Shown here: in pieces, positions 1-9,281 of the stretch | Numbering within the stretch: the first letter of the stretch is position 1 | Layout: each line of letters starts with the position of its first letter | NCBI RefSeq assembly: GCF_000283515.1 | Contig: NC_015976.1 | Location: 1,550,001-1,614,000 of the forward strand | Direction: 5' to 3' | Length of the DNA stretch: 64,000 nucleotides | Source of the DNA: Sphingobium sp. SYK-6 | GTDB lineage: Bacteria; Pseudomonadota; Alphaproteobacteria; Sphingomonadales; Sphingomonadaceae | Notes under the pieces: model-generated | Database searches by the model: none | What the model saw: only the letters and a program-made list of their open reading frames with translations | What the model was told of the DNA's origin: nothing | Translations under genes and position numbers: made by a program

Positions 1-1446
1 GCCCCGGAGAGCGGCCGCTATGCCCTGAATGCCGAAGGGCTGGTGGTCGCACCGGGCTTCATCGACAATCACGCGCACATCTCGACCAATATTGATCAGT
101 ATCCGCTGGCCGAGAATTTCCTGCGGCAGGGCATCACCAGCATCGTTGCCAGTCTTCACAGTGGCGCGCAGCCCTATCCGCTCAAGCCTTATGCGGAATC
201 GCTTCGCGTCGCACCCAATGTCGCATTCTTCACAGGCCATTCCTATGCGCGCATGCAGGTTCTCGGCATGGAGAACCGCGCGCCGAACGCGGACGAACTG
301 CGACGGATGCAGAACATCATCGCCGATGGGATGAAGGATGGCGCGCTCGGCCTGTCGACCGGCCTGATCTATGTGCCAGCCAATTACGCCCGGACAGAGG
401 AAGTGATCGCCCTTGCCAAGGTGGCTGCCTGCCATGGCGGCATCTACGTCTCCCACATACGCGACGAGGGGAACGGAGTTCTCGACTCGATAAAGGAAGC
501 CATCCGCATCGCGCGCGAGGCTGGGCTGCCCGGCCAGATCAATCACCACAAGGTGATGGGGGCTGGGCAATGGGGCTGGAGCCGCCAGACCATCGCGCTG
601 ATCGACGAGGCGCGCGCAAGCGGGCTCGACATCACGCACGACGTCTATCCCTATGCGGCGTCCGCGTCCTATTCCACCGTGATGTTCCCGAGCTGGGCAC
701 TGGCCGGTGGCCCGGATGCGTTCCGCAAGCGTGTCGAGGAGAAGGGCACGCGCGCGCGCCTCGAGCAGGAGATGATGCGCATCCTGATGGTCCAGCGCAC
801 CGGCGCGGATCTCAAGCGGCTGCAGTTTCGTTCCGTCGAGGCCTTTCCCGACTATGACGGGCGGACACTGGCGGATCTGGCTGCCGACCGGGGTCTCGCT
901 GGCACGCCCGAAGACGCCATCCAGCTCCTGATCGAACTGCAGCTCAAGGGTGGCTTCACGGCCATCTATCATGCGATGGACGAAGCGGACATCATCCGCA
1001 TTCTCCAGCATCCGCTGGCGATGATCGAGACGGACGGGGATCCGGTCGGGCTCGGCGAGGGCTTTCCGCATCCCCGCAGCTATGGCGCATTTCCGCGCGT
1101 GCTCGGGCGCTATGTGCGCGAGCAGGGCGTCATCACGCTGGAAGACGCGGTGCGGCGCATGACCTCGCTCGCCGCCGACCAGATCGGCCAGACCGAGCGC
1201 GGCCGTGTGCGCGAGGGGGCCTATGCGGACATCACCGTGTTCGATCCCCGGCAGATTGCCGACAAGGCGACCTATATCGAGCCGCATCAATATCCGGTCG
1301 GGATCGTCCATGTGCTGGTGAACGGTGTTCCCGTCATCCGGGGTGGGGCGCTGACCGGCGAGAAGCCCGGCCGCCCCCTGCTCGGGCCAGCGCGTCCGGG
1401 CGCGGTGCGCGCCGACAAGGCCGTTCCGGGCTGCGAGGGCAGTTGA
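1..1446 (+). CDS. N-acyl-D-amino-acid deacylase-like amidohydrolase (5' partial)
   Basis: Amidohydrolase of the D-aminoacylase type, a metal-dependent hydrolase of amide or cyclic amide bonds. The frame is open from base 1 with no stop, so the true start lies before the window and 481 codons are visible. The N-terminal part reads VVAPGFIDNHAHIS, the HxH metal-binding strand of the amidohydrolase barrel. Further family-type segments are SHIRDEGNGVLDSI, the lysine/histidine stretch INHHKVMG, METDGDP near the C-terminal half, and a final RVREGAYADITVFDP. The real substrate cannot be read from sequence; D-aminoacylase is the family name only. It precedes a catabolic operon on the same strand by 226 nt and may supply its substrate (inference). 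Confidence 0.75.
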   Translation, partial: APESGRYALNAEGLVVAPGFIDNHAHISTNIDQYPLAENFLRQGITSIVASLHSGAQPYPLKPYAESLRVAPNVAFFTGHSYARMQVLGMENRAPNADELRRMQNIIADGMKDGALGLSTGLIYVPANYARTEEVIALAKVAACHGGIYVSHIRDEGNGVLDSIKEAIRIAREAGLPGQINHHKVMGAGQWGWSRQTIALIDEARASGLDITHDVYPYAASASYSTVMFPSWALAGGPDAFRKRVEEKGTRARLEQEMMRILMVQRTGADLKRLQFRSVEAFPDYDGRTLADLAADRGLAGTPEDAIQLLIELQLKGGFTAIYHAMDEADIIRILQHPLAMIETDGDPVGLGEGFPHPRSYGAFPRVLGRYVREQGVITLEDAVRRMTSLAADQIGQTERGRVREGAYADITVFDPRQIADKATYIEPHQYPVGIVHVLVNGVPVIRGGALTGEKPGRPLLGPARPGAVRADKAVPGCEGS

Positions 1447-1544
1447 CGCGGGTGGAAGGCTGATCTGCCGCCGGATCGCCATCCCCCTGCTGCTCCCTTC
1501 TACCTGATCTTCATCTCCTATCCTCGCTGACTCTCGCAAGTTGT

Positions 1545-1563
1545 CGGCTGCCTGAAACAGCCG
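1545..1563 (+). terminator. Inverted repeat after the amidohydrolase gene
   Basis: CGGCTG and CAGCCG arms around a 7-nt loop lie 98 nt after the amidohydrolase stop. There is no clear T-run, so it is only a possible terminator or a chance palindrome. Confidence 0.2.
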
Positions 1564-1594
1564 TCACGCCTCATTTCGTGGCGGAACGGCGCCT

Positions 1595-1614
1595 TGTCCC
1601 GCAGCAAGAGGACA
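1595..1614. promoter_or_regulatory. Candidate operator TGTCC-N10-GGACA, site 1
   Basis: Perfect 5-bp arms TGTCC and GGACA are separated by exactly 10 nt, giving a 20-bp palindrome, the size of a lux-box-type site. It ends 58 nt before the start codon of the beta-keto-acid cleavage gene. The same arms and spacing recur before the TonB receptor gene and before the luciferase-like monooxygenase gene. Binding by a local LuxR protein is inferred. Confidence 0.6.
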
Positions 1615-1672
1615 GACTTGCAGCGCGACACGAGAGAAGGCTTCCGGACTGACGGATTGTGGAGAGGATTGC

Positions 1673-2578
1673 ATGCTCGCTGGGAATAAGATCATCATCA
1701 CCGTCGCCATCAATGGCGGCATGCAGCAGGATCGCGAAGGTGCGGTCATTCCCAAGCAGCCTGTCGAGATTGGCGAAGCGGCGGCGCGCTGCTACGAGGC
1801 GGGGGCTGCGATGGTGCATGTCCATGCGCGTGATCCCGAGGGCAAGAATAGCGGCGACCCCGCAATCTACGCCCAGATCATCAAGGAAATTCGTGCCCGT
1901 TCGCCGATTCTCGTCCAGACCACCAACGGCATCGGCGTGCGACGCGACCCGAAAACGGGCCAGCTATACTGGCCATCCGATGAGGAGCGCCTGGGTCTGT
2001 TGGGGATCGAGCCGCAGCAGGACCTGTTCGGTATCGCGGCGGGTTCGGCGGATTTCTATAATCCCGAAGGCGGTTATCCGGGCGAGACGCCCTATGTGAA
2101 CTCGCCCGAACTGCTGCGCAGTACGATCAAGGCCGTCTACGAGAAGGGTTCGGCGCTCGAATATGAGATTGTCGAGGCAAGCTCGCTTCATCGCCTCATG
2201 CGCTATGCCGAGGAGGGACTGTTCGATCGTCACCGCGAGAATATGTGGCTTCTGCACGGCGGCGGATTTGGAGCGACGCCGGCCATTGCGCGCAACGTGA
2301 TCTTCTCCATCGATGAAGGCCTGCGCATGTTCCCCAAGGCGATCTGGGGCATTACAGGGACCGGGCGCGACATGTTCAAGATGGCGACACTGGGCGTCGC
2401 GATGGGTTGCGATCTGGTCCGGGTCGGATTTGAAGACGGCATTCACCTGCCGGATGGCACGGTGGGCCGCGACAATAGCGAGATGGTCCGGGCCGCGGTG
2501 GACATCGCCGCTTTCTATGGCGCCCAGCCAGCCACGGTTGAGGAAGCGCGGGCACGTTTCGGGCTCAAGGCGGCCTGA
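1673..2578 (+). CDS. Beta-keto-acid cleavage enzyme (BKACE, DUF849 family)
   Basis: 301 aa, the normal size of the family. BKACE enzymes condense a beta-keto acid with acetyl-CoA and release acetoacetate plus a new acyl-CoA. The founding member is 3-keto-5-aminohexanoate cleavage enzyme of lysine fermentation. The sequence has the N-terminal strand IIITVAINGG, the zinc-binding HVHARD motif (His49 and His51), QTTNGIG and a C-terminal GFEDGIHLPDG that supplies the acidic metal ligand. The start is supported by a GGAGAGG ribosome site 6 nt upstream. It is the first gene of a three-gene run with 2-nt and then overlapping junctions. The keto-acid substrate is not predictable here. Confidence 0.88.
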   Translation: MLAGNKIIITVAINGGMQQDREGAVIPKQPVEIGEAAARCYEAGAAMVHVHARDPEGKNSGDPAIYAQIIKEIRARSPILVQTTNGIGVRRDPKTGQLYWPSDEERLGLLGIEPQQDLFGIAAGSADFYNPEGGYPGETPYVNSPELLRSTIKAVYEKGSALEYEIVEASSLHRLMRYAEEGLFDRHRENMWLLHGGGFGATPAIARNVIFSIDEGLRMFPKAIWGITGTGRDMFKMATLGVAMGCDLVRVGFEDGIHLPDGTVGRDNSEMVRAAVDIAAFYGAQPATVEEARARFGLKAA

Positions 2579-2580
2579 CC

Positions 2581-3501
2581 GTGGAGCCACCCGCCGTGCT
2601 CGTCACCAGTCCGATGCTTGCCGCACGGCAAGCTGACTGGAATCTCGGCTATCGCCTGATCACGGGCGACGTGACGCCGGAGGTTGCCGAGCACGTGGAA
2701 GTGGTCGTGAGCGGCGACAGCCTTTCGAACGCCCTGATCGACAGTTTGCCGCGGCTCAAGCTCGTCGCCTGCTTCTCGACCGGCTATTCGGGAATCGATC
2801 TCGCCCATCTGCGCAGGCGCGCCATCGCGCTCACCACTGCTGCGGGCGTCAATGCCCATGATGTGGCCGATCATGCGATGGCACTGCTCCTCGGCTGGTG
2901 GCATGGCCTTTCCAGCGCCGACCGGCAGGTGCGCAGTGGCGGCTGGCGTGACTCGCTGCCTCCGCGCTCTTCACTGCGAGGCCGCAGGGCCGGCGTGGTC
3001 GGTCTGGGACGTATCGGGCGCGCCATCGCACAGCGGCTGCAAAGCCATGAGATGCCGGTCCGCTGGTGGGGGCCGCGGGACAAGCCCGACGTGCAATGGA
3101 AGCGTGCCGGGAGCCTGCCCGCGCTTGCTGAGTGGAGCGATATATTGATCGTCGCGAGTCGCGCCGATCCGCAGAATGCCGGCCAGATCGACGCTGCCGT
3201 GCTGCGGGCTCTGGGACCCGGCGGTGTGCTGGTGAATGTCTCGCGCGGCTTTCTCGTCGATGAGGATGCGCTGATCGGCGCGCTCCGCGACGGCTCGCTG
3301 GGCGGCGCTGCGCTCGACGTCTTTGCGGCCGAGCCGACCGATGCGACGCTTTGGAGCGATGTTCCCAACATCCTGCTGAGTCCCCATATTGCCGGGTTCA
3401 CGCGCGAGGCAGGCGCCGACATGATTGCCCAGCTTCGCGAGAATGTGCGTCGCTACTTCGCAGGCGAGCCATTGCTGACACCGGTTGAGGACGCGGCATG
3501 A
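2581..3501 (+). CDS. D-isomer-specific 2-hydroxyacid dehydrogenase
   Basis: 306 aa NAD(P)-dependent oxidoreductase that interconverts a 2-keto acid and a D-2-hydroxy acid. The Rossmann motif GLGRIG sits near residue 141. The family triad can be seen: Arg in ASRADPQN, Glu in FAAEP, and the acid-base His in SPHIAGF. Upstream are the family segments VACFSTGYSGID and NAHDVADHAM. It resembles glyoxylate/hydroxypyruvate reductases. The start codon is GTG, 2 nt after the BKACE stop, and the end overlaps the next gene by 4 bp, so all three are probably translated from one mRNA. The exact substrate is unknown. Confidence 0.88.
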   Translation: MEPPAVLVTSPMLAARQADWNLGYRLITGDVTPEVAEHVEVVVSGDSLSNALIDSLPRLKLVACFSTGYSGIDLAHLRRRAIALTTAAGVNAHDVADHAMALLLGWWHGLSSADRQVRSGGWRDSLPPRSSLRGRRAGVVGLGRIGRAIAQRLQSHEMPVRWWGPRDKPDVQWKRAGSLPALAEWSDILIVASRADPQNAGQIDAAVLRALGPGGVLVNVSRGFLVDEDALIGALRDGSLGGAALDVFAAEPTDATLWSDVPNILLSPHIAGFTREAGADMIAQLRENVRRYFAGEPLLTPVEDAA

Positions 3502-4529
3502 CGGTCTTTCATCCCGCGACCGGGCTCGCGGTGGGGGGCTTCGGCGTCGGCACTTATCGTGTCCCGGGCGGCAGGCCCTTTCCAGCTATCGTTCTTGCCG
3601 ATGGCACGGTGATCGATGTGTCTGGAGACTATGTCGATACTCATGCCATTTTCGACGACTGGGATCGTGCACTGGACAGGTTTGCCGACCTTGCCGCGAA
3701 AGGGCAGGGAAGTGACCTGCGCTTCGAGGCCATTGAGTGCCTGCCTCCGCTTGCCCATCCCAATCTGCTCGGCGCCGGTTCGAATTATCGCCAGCATGTC
3801 GCGGAGATGATGACACACAACAAGTTCAACCAGGACCAGCGTCTTGCAGGGGAAAGCGACGAAGCCTTCTTTCAGCGCAATCTGGCGGAGGTCGATCGGC
3901 GCGCAAGCGAAGGCATGCCGTTCATCTGGACGGGTCTTCATTCATCGCTCGCCGGTGCCAATGACGATATCGTCCTGCCGCTGATCGGCGAGAATCCCGA
4001 TTGGGAGCTGGAACTGGGCGTCGTCGTGGCGGGAAGCGGTCGCTATTTCAGGCCGGACGAGACCGAGTCTCTCATTGCGGGCTATGTGATCGTCAACGAT
4101 CTCGGCACGGTGGACGAGTTCCGCCGCGTAGACATCAAGTTCGGCTATGACTGGATGAGCAAGCATCAGCCGAGCTTCAAGCCGTTCGGGCCGTTCATCG
4201 TGCCGAAGCAATTCGTGAAGCGCGACGAAATCCGCATCAATCTCAAGGTCAATGGCGAGACGATGCAGGACTGGCCAGTGACGGACATGATCTTCTCGCC
4301 CGAGCAGATGCTTTCCTATGCCACCGAGCGGCTGCGGCTTCTGCCGGGCGATCTTCTGATTACCGGATCACCGCCGGGCAATGCCGGATCGCATGGCGGC
4401 CGGTGGCTGCGTCCGGGCGATGTCGTGGAAAGTTCGCTCGACTATCTGGGCCGCCAGCGCAACCGCGTCTTGGCGGAAGACGCTGGGGGGCGGAGCCCAA
4501 CCTTTGGCGCATTCAAGACGAGTTGGTAG
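3498..4529 (+). CDS. Fumarylacetoacetate hydrolase (FAH) family protein
   Basis: 343 aa. FAH-family enzymes cleave C-C bonds in acylpyruvates or act as hydratases or decarboxylases on 2-keto acids. The metal-binding ELELGVVV motif, the following GYVIVNDLG and the C-terminal ITGSPPGNAGS then RPGDVVESSLDYLG are typical of the FAH fold. The N-terminal 100 residues match the longer members of the family. The ATG overlaps the stop of the dehydrogenase by 4 bp. Its 3' end overlaps by 17 bp the end of the convergent MFS gene. In this cluster it could release pyruvate from a late intermediate (inference). Confidence 0.87.
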   Translation: MTVFHPATGLAVGGFGVGTYRVPGGRPFPAIVLADGTVIDVSGDYVDTHAIFDDWDRALDRFADLAAKGQGSDLRFEAIECLPPLAHPNLLGAGSNYRQHVAEMMTHNKFNQDQRLAGESDEAFFQRNLAEVDRRASEGMPFIWTGLHSSLAGANDDIVLPLIGENPDWELELGVVVAGSGRYFRPDETESLIAGYVIVNDLGTVDEFRRVDIKFGYDWMSKHQPSFKPFGPFIVPKQFVKRDEIRINLKVNGETMQDWPVTDMIFSPEQMLSYATERLRLLPGDLLITGSPPGNAGSHGGRWLRPGDVVESSLDYLGRQRNRVLAEDAGGRSPTFGAFKTSW

Positions 4530-5730
4530 CGAGCCGCGGCAGGAGCAGGAAGAGCGTGGCGGGGATCAGCAGCAGCCCGGCCGCTGCGAGGAGGGCGGAT
4601 GTATAGCCGCCCGTCATGTCCGCCAATTTCCCCATCCATAGCGGGCTGAGTCCCGCGGCGACCATGAAGCCGCCATATTGCGCGGCATAGGCGCGGCTAT
4701 AGGCGGCGAGGGGGAAATAGCGCGCCGTGAGGATGCCGATCAGATCGGCTTCAGCGCCCATGGCGGCGCCCAGCGCGATCGCACCCAGCGGTGCCATCGA
4801 GGGGCCGCCAAGCGCCAGAACGGCGCAGCCCGTCCCGCACATGAGGCAACTCGCACAGCCGAGCCAGGCCGGCTCGATCCGATCCGCCAGCCATCCGACG
4901 AGGATCCGCGTGACGATCACCGACAGGCCGATAAGCCCGGCAAGGGCGCCAGCCTGCTGCACCGGCATGCCGGTCTCGCGCAACATCGGGACGAAATGCG
5001 GGAGCATGCCCGCAAAGGCGAAGGCCATTGCGCAAAAGGCGAGATATTGCAGGCGGAAGAGCCGCGACGAGCGCACCGCGCCATAGTGCTCGCTCCCGGC
5101 CTGAGCGGCAGAGGGCGCCCGGCCCGGCAAGCCGAGAAGCGCCGGAAGGATCCCGAGCGCCGCGAGCGCGGCAAGCGCCAGGAAGCCCTCGCGCCAGCCG
5201 TAGCGTGCGATGATGAGGGCAATGAGCGGCGGCACGATCGCCGCTGCGAGACCGATCCCGACCTGAGTGAGGCCAAGCGCCAGGCCACGCGAGCGGTTGA
5301 AGGCGGCCGAGACCGCGCGCGTGTAGGGCACGGGGGTCGACGTGGCCGTCAGCAAGCCGATCAGGACCAGGATCAGCACATAGGCCCCTGCCGACCAGAC
5401 TTGCGACAATGCGAGGAAGCCCAGCGAAAGCGTGAGGGAACCCAGCGCTGCCATGGCGCGTGGTCCGAACCGGTCAATGAGCCGCCCGACCAGCGGCATC
5501 GCAGCTGCCATGGCGAGGGTGGAGCCGAAAAAGGCCGCACCGAATGCCGTCCGGCTGAGCGCGATCTCGCCTGCGAGATCGCGCGCAAACAGGCCGACAT
5601 TATAGGTGAGCAACCCGGAGACGCCGAGACCCACGCCCAGTGCCGAGGTCAGGACGATCCGCCAGCCCCGTACGAACTCCGAAGGCGCTATAGCGCCGGC
5701 GGCTCCCGGCTCATTCTCCCCTGTCGTCAC
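4513..5730 (-). CDS. MFS transporter
   Basis: 405 aa major facilitator with about twelve hydrophobic segments. The intracellular loop after the second segment reads GRLIDRFGPR, the usual G-x-x-x-D-R-x-G-x-R signature, and a related GWLADRIEPAW follows the middle of the protein. The overall look is that of small organic-acid (monocarboxylate or oxalate/formate type) permeases. It is last in a minus-strand run TonB receptor, CMD-like, class II aldolase, MFS, so it probably moves the substrate or an intermediate across the inner membrane. The start lies 18 nt after the aldolase stop. Confidence 0.85.
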   Translation of the reverse strand: MTTGENEPGAAGAIAPSEFVRGWRIVLTSALGVGLGVSGLLTYNVGLFARDLAGEIALSRTAFGAAFFGSTLAMAAAMPLVGRLIDRFGPRAMAALGSLTLSLGFLALSQVWSAGAYVLILVLIGLLTATSTPVPYTRAVSAAFNRSRGLALGLTQVGIGLAAAIVPPLIALIIARYGWREGFLALAALAALGILPALLGLPGRAPSAAQAGSEHYGAVRSSRLFRLQYLAFCAMAFAFAGMLPHFVPMLRETGMPVQQAGALAGLIGLSVIVTRILVGWLADRIEPAWLGCASCLMCGTGCAVLALGGPSMAPLGAIALGAAMGAEADLIGILTARYFPLAAYSRAYAAQYGGFMVAAGLSPLWMGKLADMTGGYTSALLAAAGLLLIPATLFLLLPRLATNSS

Positions 5731-5748
5731 TCTTGTCCTTGCCGAGAG

Positions 5749-6537
5749 CTAGTGCGCATAATCCGCGCCAGCATCGTCCAGCATCCGGGTGAGCGCAACC
5801 CATTCGCGGTCGATCACCGCATCGCCATTCTCGAAGGCTCGCGCCATGAACCGGCAATCCTCCTCGGTCGGCCAGACGAGATCGGCCTTCGGATCACGGC
5901 ATTGTGAGAGCGTCGCCACCTGCATGCGGCAGGCGCGCTCCAGATAATAGATACGCGAGAAGCACTCCCGCACCGACTTGCCGATGACGAGGGGGCCGTG
6001 GTTGCGCAGCATCAGCACGTCGCCATCGGCCAGGGCCGCCGGCAGTCGTGCGCGCTTCTCGGCGCTGTCGAACGGGCCACAATAGTCGAGATAGAAGATC
6101 TTGCCGAAGAAACGCAGCGCGTGCTGGCTCAACGGCAGCAGGCCCTCGCGATAATTGGCAACCGCGATCGTCGCTTCGGTATGCGCATGCATGACGCAGG
6201 CCGCGCGGGGCTGGCCCATATGGATGGCGCTGTGGATGCAGAAGCCGCCGCGGCTGATGCCGAGGCCGGTCGGATCGCTGATGACATTGCCGTCGACGTC
6301 GCATTTGACCATGTCCGAGGCGCGCGCCTCGTGGAAAAGATGGCCATAGGGCAGCTGGAGGAAATGTTCGTCCTCGCCCGGCACGCGGATCGAGATATGC
6401 GTATGGATGAGGTCGGTGATGCCGAGCCAATGGAACAGCCGGTAGGCGATCGCCAGTTCGACCCGCGCTTCCTGCTCCGCCGGTGAGATATGGTCCGCGA
6501 CCAGTTTGACGGACGCCATGATATTGCCGGTCGTCAT
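5749..6537 (-). CDS. Class II aldolase/adducin family protein
   Basis: 262 aa zinc aldolase fold. Visible are HTHISIRVPG near the N-terminus, the GFCIHSAIHMGQP segment, the metal ligands in VMHAHTEAT, and MLRNHGPLVIG with the third-histidine region. Family members split or decarboxylate hydroxylated acids and sugar phosphates; many orphan members sit in catabolic operons. The gene follows the CMD-like gene by 15 nt on the same strand and precedes the MFS gene. A sugar-phosphate role is unlikely given the neighbours, but the substrate is open. Confidence 0.87.
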   Translation of the reverse strand: MTTGNIMASVKLVADHISPAEQEARVELAIAYRLFHWLGITDLIHTHISIRVPGEDEHFLQLPYGHLFHEARASDMVKCDVDGNVISDPTGLGISRGGFCIHSAIHMGQPRAACVMHAHTEATIAVANYREGLLPLSQHALRFFGKIFYLDYCGPFDSAEKRARLPAALADGDVLMLRNHGPLVIGKSVRECFSRIYYLERACRMQVATLSQCRDPKADLVWPTEEDCRFMARAFENGDAVIDREWVALTRMLDDAGADYAH

Positions 6538-6552
6538 ATCAGTTCCTCCCTG

Positions 6553-6942
6553 TCAAAGCTCCAGCTCAGCACCGCCCTGGATGCGCCGGAACAGCGCCAT
6601 CGCGCTGAGCGCCCGGGGCAGGCCGGCATAAGGGATGGTCTGGAGGATGATCTCCTTGATCTCCTCGTCCGTGAAGCCGAGCTTGTGCGCATGCTTGAAG
6701 TGGATCGCGACGCCATGCGCGCCGATCGCGATCAGGATCGACATGCAGATCAGCTCGCGGTCTCGCAGCGACAGGCCGGGGCGTGCCCAGATTGTCCCGA
6801 AATTGGCTTCCGAGATGATCTTCCACAGATCCTCGTCAAGCTCGCGGACGCCCTCATTCTGCCCCCAGCCGAGCTGTGCGATGATGTCGAGCCCAGCCTG
6901 CTCCCGCCCGTCGTTAAAATCGCTCATCCTGTTTTCCTTCAA
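6553..6942 (-). CDS. Carboxymuconolactone decarboxylase family protein
   Basis: 129 aa, the single-domain size of CMD proteins. Family segments are RDRELICMSILIAIGAHG, the histidine-bearing IHFKHAHKLGF and the EEIKEIILQTIPYAGLPRA helix. True gamma-CMD acts in protocatechuate breakdown; many relatives are AhpD-like, but the CxxC pair of AhpD is not visible here, so peroxidase activity is unlikely. The start codon overlaps the stop of the TonB receptor gene by 4 bp, so the two are translationally coupled. Confidence 0.85.
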   Translation of the reverse strand: MKENRMSDFNDGREQAGLDIIAQLGWGQNEGVRELDEDLWKIISEANFGTIWARPGLSLRDRELICMSILIAIGAHGVAIHFKHAHKLGFTDEEIKEIILQTIPYAGLPRALSAMALFRRIQGGAELEL

Positions 6943-9191
6943 AACCTCACCTGACCCCGGACACCGAAGGTGCGCGGCGCGTAGAGGACGATGCCGACCG
7001 CCTGATTATTGGGATAAGCGTTGCTCATCGTGGCGCTGGCGATTGTGACAACATCGGTCACATTGTTGACATAGCCCTGGATCGACCAGCGATTGTCCGG
7101 CGCCTGATAGGAAAGGCTGAGGTCGATCCGCGCAGTCGGCTTTCCTTGTGTTTCTGGCACATAGGAAACGTCGTTCTGGAACTCCGTCTCGTAGCGGCCC
7201 CGCGCCTCTGCGGCGAACCTGCCGCCATTGGCGAGCGGAAAACTCTGCTCGATGCTGCCGTTGATCGTCCATTCCGGCGCGCGCAGCGGCGGCTGCCCGT
7301 CGCAATTCACGGTCGCCTGAGGGACGCCCGCCGTCACCTTGCACGCGGACGTGGCGGGTGGTGCAGCAAGGGTCAGATAGGAGAAGCTGTCATATTTTGC
7401 CTTGAGATACTGGATCTGCGTGCCGAGCCGCGTGGTCGGCGTTGCCAGAAACTCGCTTTCCAGTTCGAAGCCATAGGCGTGGGACTTGCCGGCATTCTCC
7501 GTCACCAGTGTGGATGAAACGCCGATCAGCTTCACGAAGGAAAGCTGCTGGTCCTTGTAGTCGGAGTAGAAGGCTTCGATGTTGAGCTGCAGCTTGTTGT
7601 CGAGGAACCGGTTCTTCGATCCCACCGTATAGGATGTCACCTTTTCGGGCTCGTAGGTCTGCGAGCCGACCGGACCATAGAAGAAGCCGCCTGCCTTGAA
7701 ACCGGTTCCGACGCTGGCATAGAGGAAGTTGCGCGGCCCTGCGTCGAACTCGACGCCGGCTTTCCAGGTCACCTTGTTCCAGTCGCGTGAACCCCGGACG
7801 ATGTTGGCCGGCGCGCCGACCGGCAGATCGGGAATGACCGGATCCGGACCGACGGTGTTGTTGAGCGTGTAGCGGGCGCTGTCGCTATTCTTCTTCTCGT
7901 AGGTGTAGCGCAGACCGCCGGTCACGCGAAACGCATCGGTGAAGCCATAGGTGAGCTGCGAGAAGAGTGCCCCGGTCCAGCCCCAGAGGTTGGTGTGTTG
8001 GTCGCTATAGTTGCGGCGTGGCGCATTCTCGCCATTGGCACGCGCTTTCATGTCCGTGTCGAGATAATAGGCGCCGAAGACATATTGGAAGGGTTGCGCG
8101 CTGGGTGAGGCGAGGCGCAGCTCAACGGATTTTTGCCAGGGCTCCTGCTGCTCGCGCAACTGCCAGCTCGTCGCTGTCGTCACGTAGCGGACATTGGCGG
8201 CGCGATAGCCACCAACCAGCGACACCGTACCGAGTGTGGTCGTCCAGTCCATATTGAGGCCGACGCCGTAATAATTCCCGTCGGTGAAGGGATTGCGGGT
8301 CTGCGCGGCGAGGCCAACGGACGTGTAGAAGCTCGCAAGATCGCCGACGCCGGTGTAGGGATCGGCGACGAAGCAGCTCACGCCTGTCCGTCCGAGCGCA
8401 GCGCATGGTTTGCGCAGCGTGGCCCCAGGCCCCTTTCCGCCCTGATGGGCCCAGTCGAACGAGATGAGCACCGAGAAATTGTCGGTCGGCTCGGCGAGGA
8501 ACGAGGCGCGCACAGCCTCGCCTTTGTCGTCGCCCGTGCCGTCGCTCATGAAGCCGTCACGGCGCACGCGCTGCCCGGCGATCCGCACGGCGACATTGTC
8601 CGAGATCGGGATGTTCAGTACGCCGGTCGCGTTGAAGCGGTCATAGTTGCCGACGTCGGCGGCAAGGCTTCCTTCAAACTCGAACCTGGGCCGCACCGGA
8701 ATGACGTTGATGGCGCCGGCCGTCGCGTTGCGGCCGTAGAGGGTTCCTTGTGGGCCTTTAAGGATTTCGACGCGATCGAGATCGAGATAGAGTCCGTGGA
8801 TGACCGTGGGCGTCGCCAGGTAGACGCCGCCGAGGTTCACTGCGACGGTGGGATCGGCAAAGGCATTGCCGCCGAGCTGGCTGACACCACGGACAGCGAA
8901 GGTCGTGTATGGACCGCCTGAGGGCTGCACTTGCAGGCCCGCGGTCAGGCGGCTGAGATCCTCGGTTTGGCTCACACCGCGCGATACCATGGTTTCGCCC
9001 GTGACGGCGGTGACAGACAAGGCTGTCCGCTGCACATTCTCCGAGCGGCGCTGGGCGGTTACGACGATATCCTGAAGCCCCTGTTCGCCGGTCTCGATTT
9101 CGGCCGATGCGCTGCCCTGCGCCAGTGCCGGCGACGAGAGCGCGACGCTCAATGCCAGAAACGATGTTCCAAGTTTGGCCACCACCCCCAT
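6939..9191 (-). CDS. TonB-dependent outer-membrane receptor
   Basis: 750 aa. An N-terminal signal peptide (FLALSVALSSPALAQ) is followed by a TonB box (DIVVTAQRRSE), the plug domain with AVRGVSQLGGN and GPQGTLYGRNATAGAINV, and a beta-barrel of alternating short strands ending in an aromatic residue (GVRGQVRF). These features match sphingomonad receptors that import aromatic or other small carbon sources rather than only siderophores. It is the first gene of a four-gene minus-strand operon and has a TGTCC-N10-GGACA site 60 nt before its start. The ligand is unknown. Confidence 0.93.
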   Translation of the reverse strand: MGVVAKLGTSFLALSVALSSPALAQGSASAEIETGEQGLQDIVVTAQRRSENVQRTALSVTAVTGETMVSRGVSQTEDLSRLTAGLQVQPSGGPYTTFAVRGVSQLGGNAFADPTVAVNLGGVYLATPTVIHGLYLDLDRVEILKGPQGTLYGRNATAGAINVIPVRPRFEFEGSLAADVGNYDRFNATGVLNIPISDNVAVRIAGQRVRRDGFMSDGTGDDKGEAVRASFLAEPTDNFSVLISFDWAHQGGKGPGATLRKPCAALGRTGVSCFVADPYTGVGDLASFYTSVGLAAQTRNPFTDGNYYGVGLNMDWTTTLGTVSLVGGYRAANVRYVTTATSWQLREQQEPWQKSVELRLASPSAQPFQYVFGAYYLDTDMKARANGENAPRRNYSDQHTNLWGWTGALFSQLTYGFTDAFRVTGGLRYTYEKKNSDSARYTLNNTVGPDPVIPDLPVGAPANIVRGSRDWNKVTWKAGVEFDAGPRNFLYASVGTGFKAGGFFYGPVGSQTYEPEKVTSYTVGSKNRFLDNKLQLNIEAFYSDYKDQQLSFVKLIGVSSTLVTENAGKSHAYGFELESEFLATPTTRLGTQIQYLKAKYDSFSYLTLAAPPATSACKVTAGVPQATVNCDGQPPLRAPEWTINGSIEQSFPLANGGRFAAEARGRYETEFQNDVSYVPETQGKPTARIDLSLSYQAPDNRWSIQGYVNNVTDVVTIASATMSNAYPNNQAVGIVLYAPRTFGVRGQVRF

Positions 9192-9251
9192 GAAATCCCT
9201 CCCGATGATTTGCTGTTTGGGGGAGAAGTAGATGGACGGGGGGAGGGGGTC

Positions 9252-9271
9252 TGTCCGTCCGGCAAAGGACA
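9252..9271. promoter_or_regulatory. Candidate operator TGTCC-N10-GGACA, site 2
   Basis: Perfect palindrome, here extended to CTGTCC-N10-GGACAG. It lies in the 90-nt gap between the LuxR gene and the TonB receptor gene, 60 nt before the receptor start codon. Confidence 0.65.
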
Positions 9272-9281
9272 GAGGCGCTCG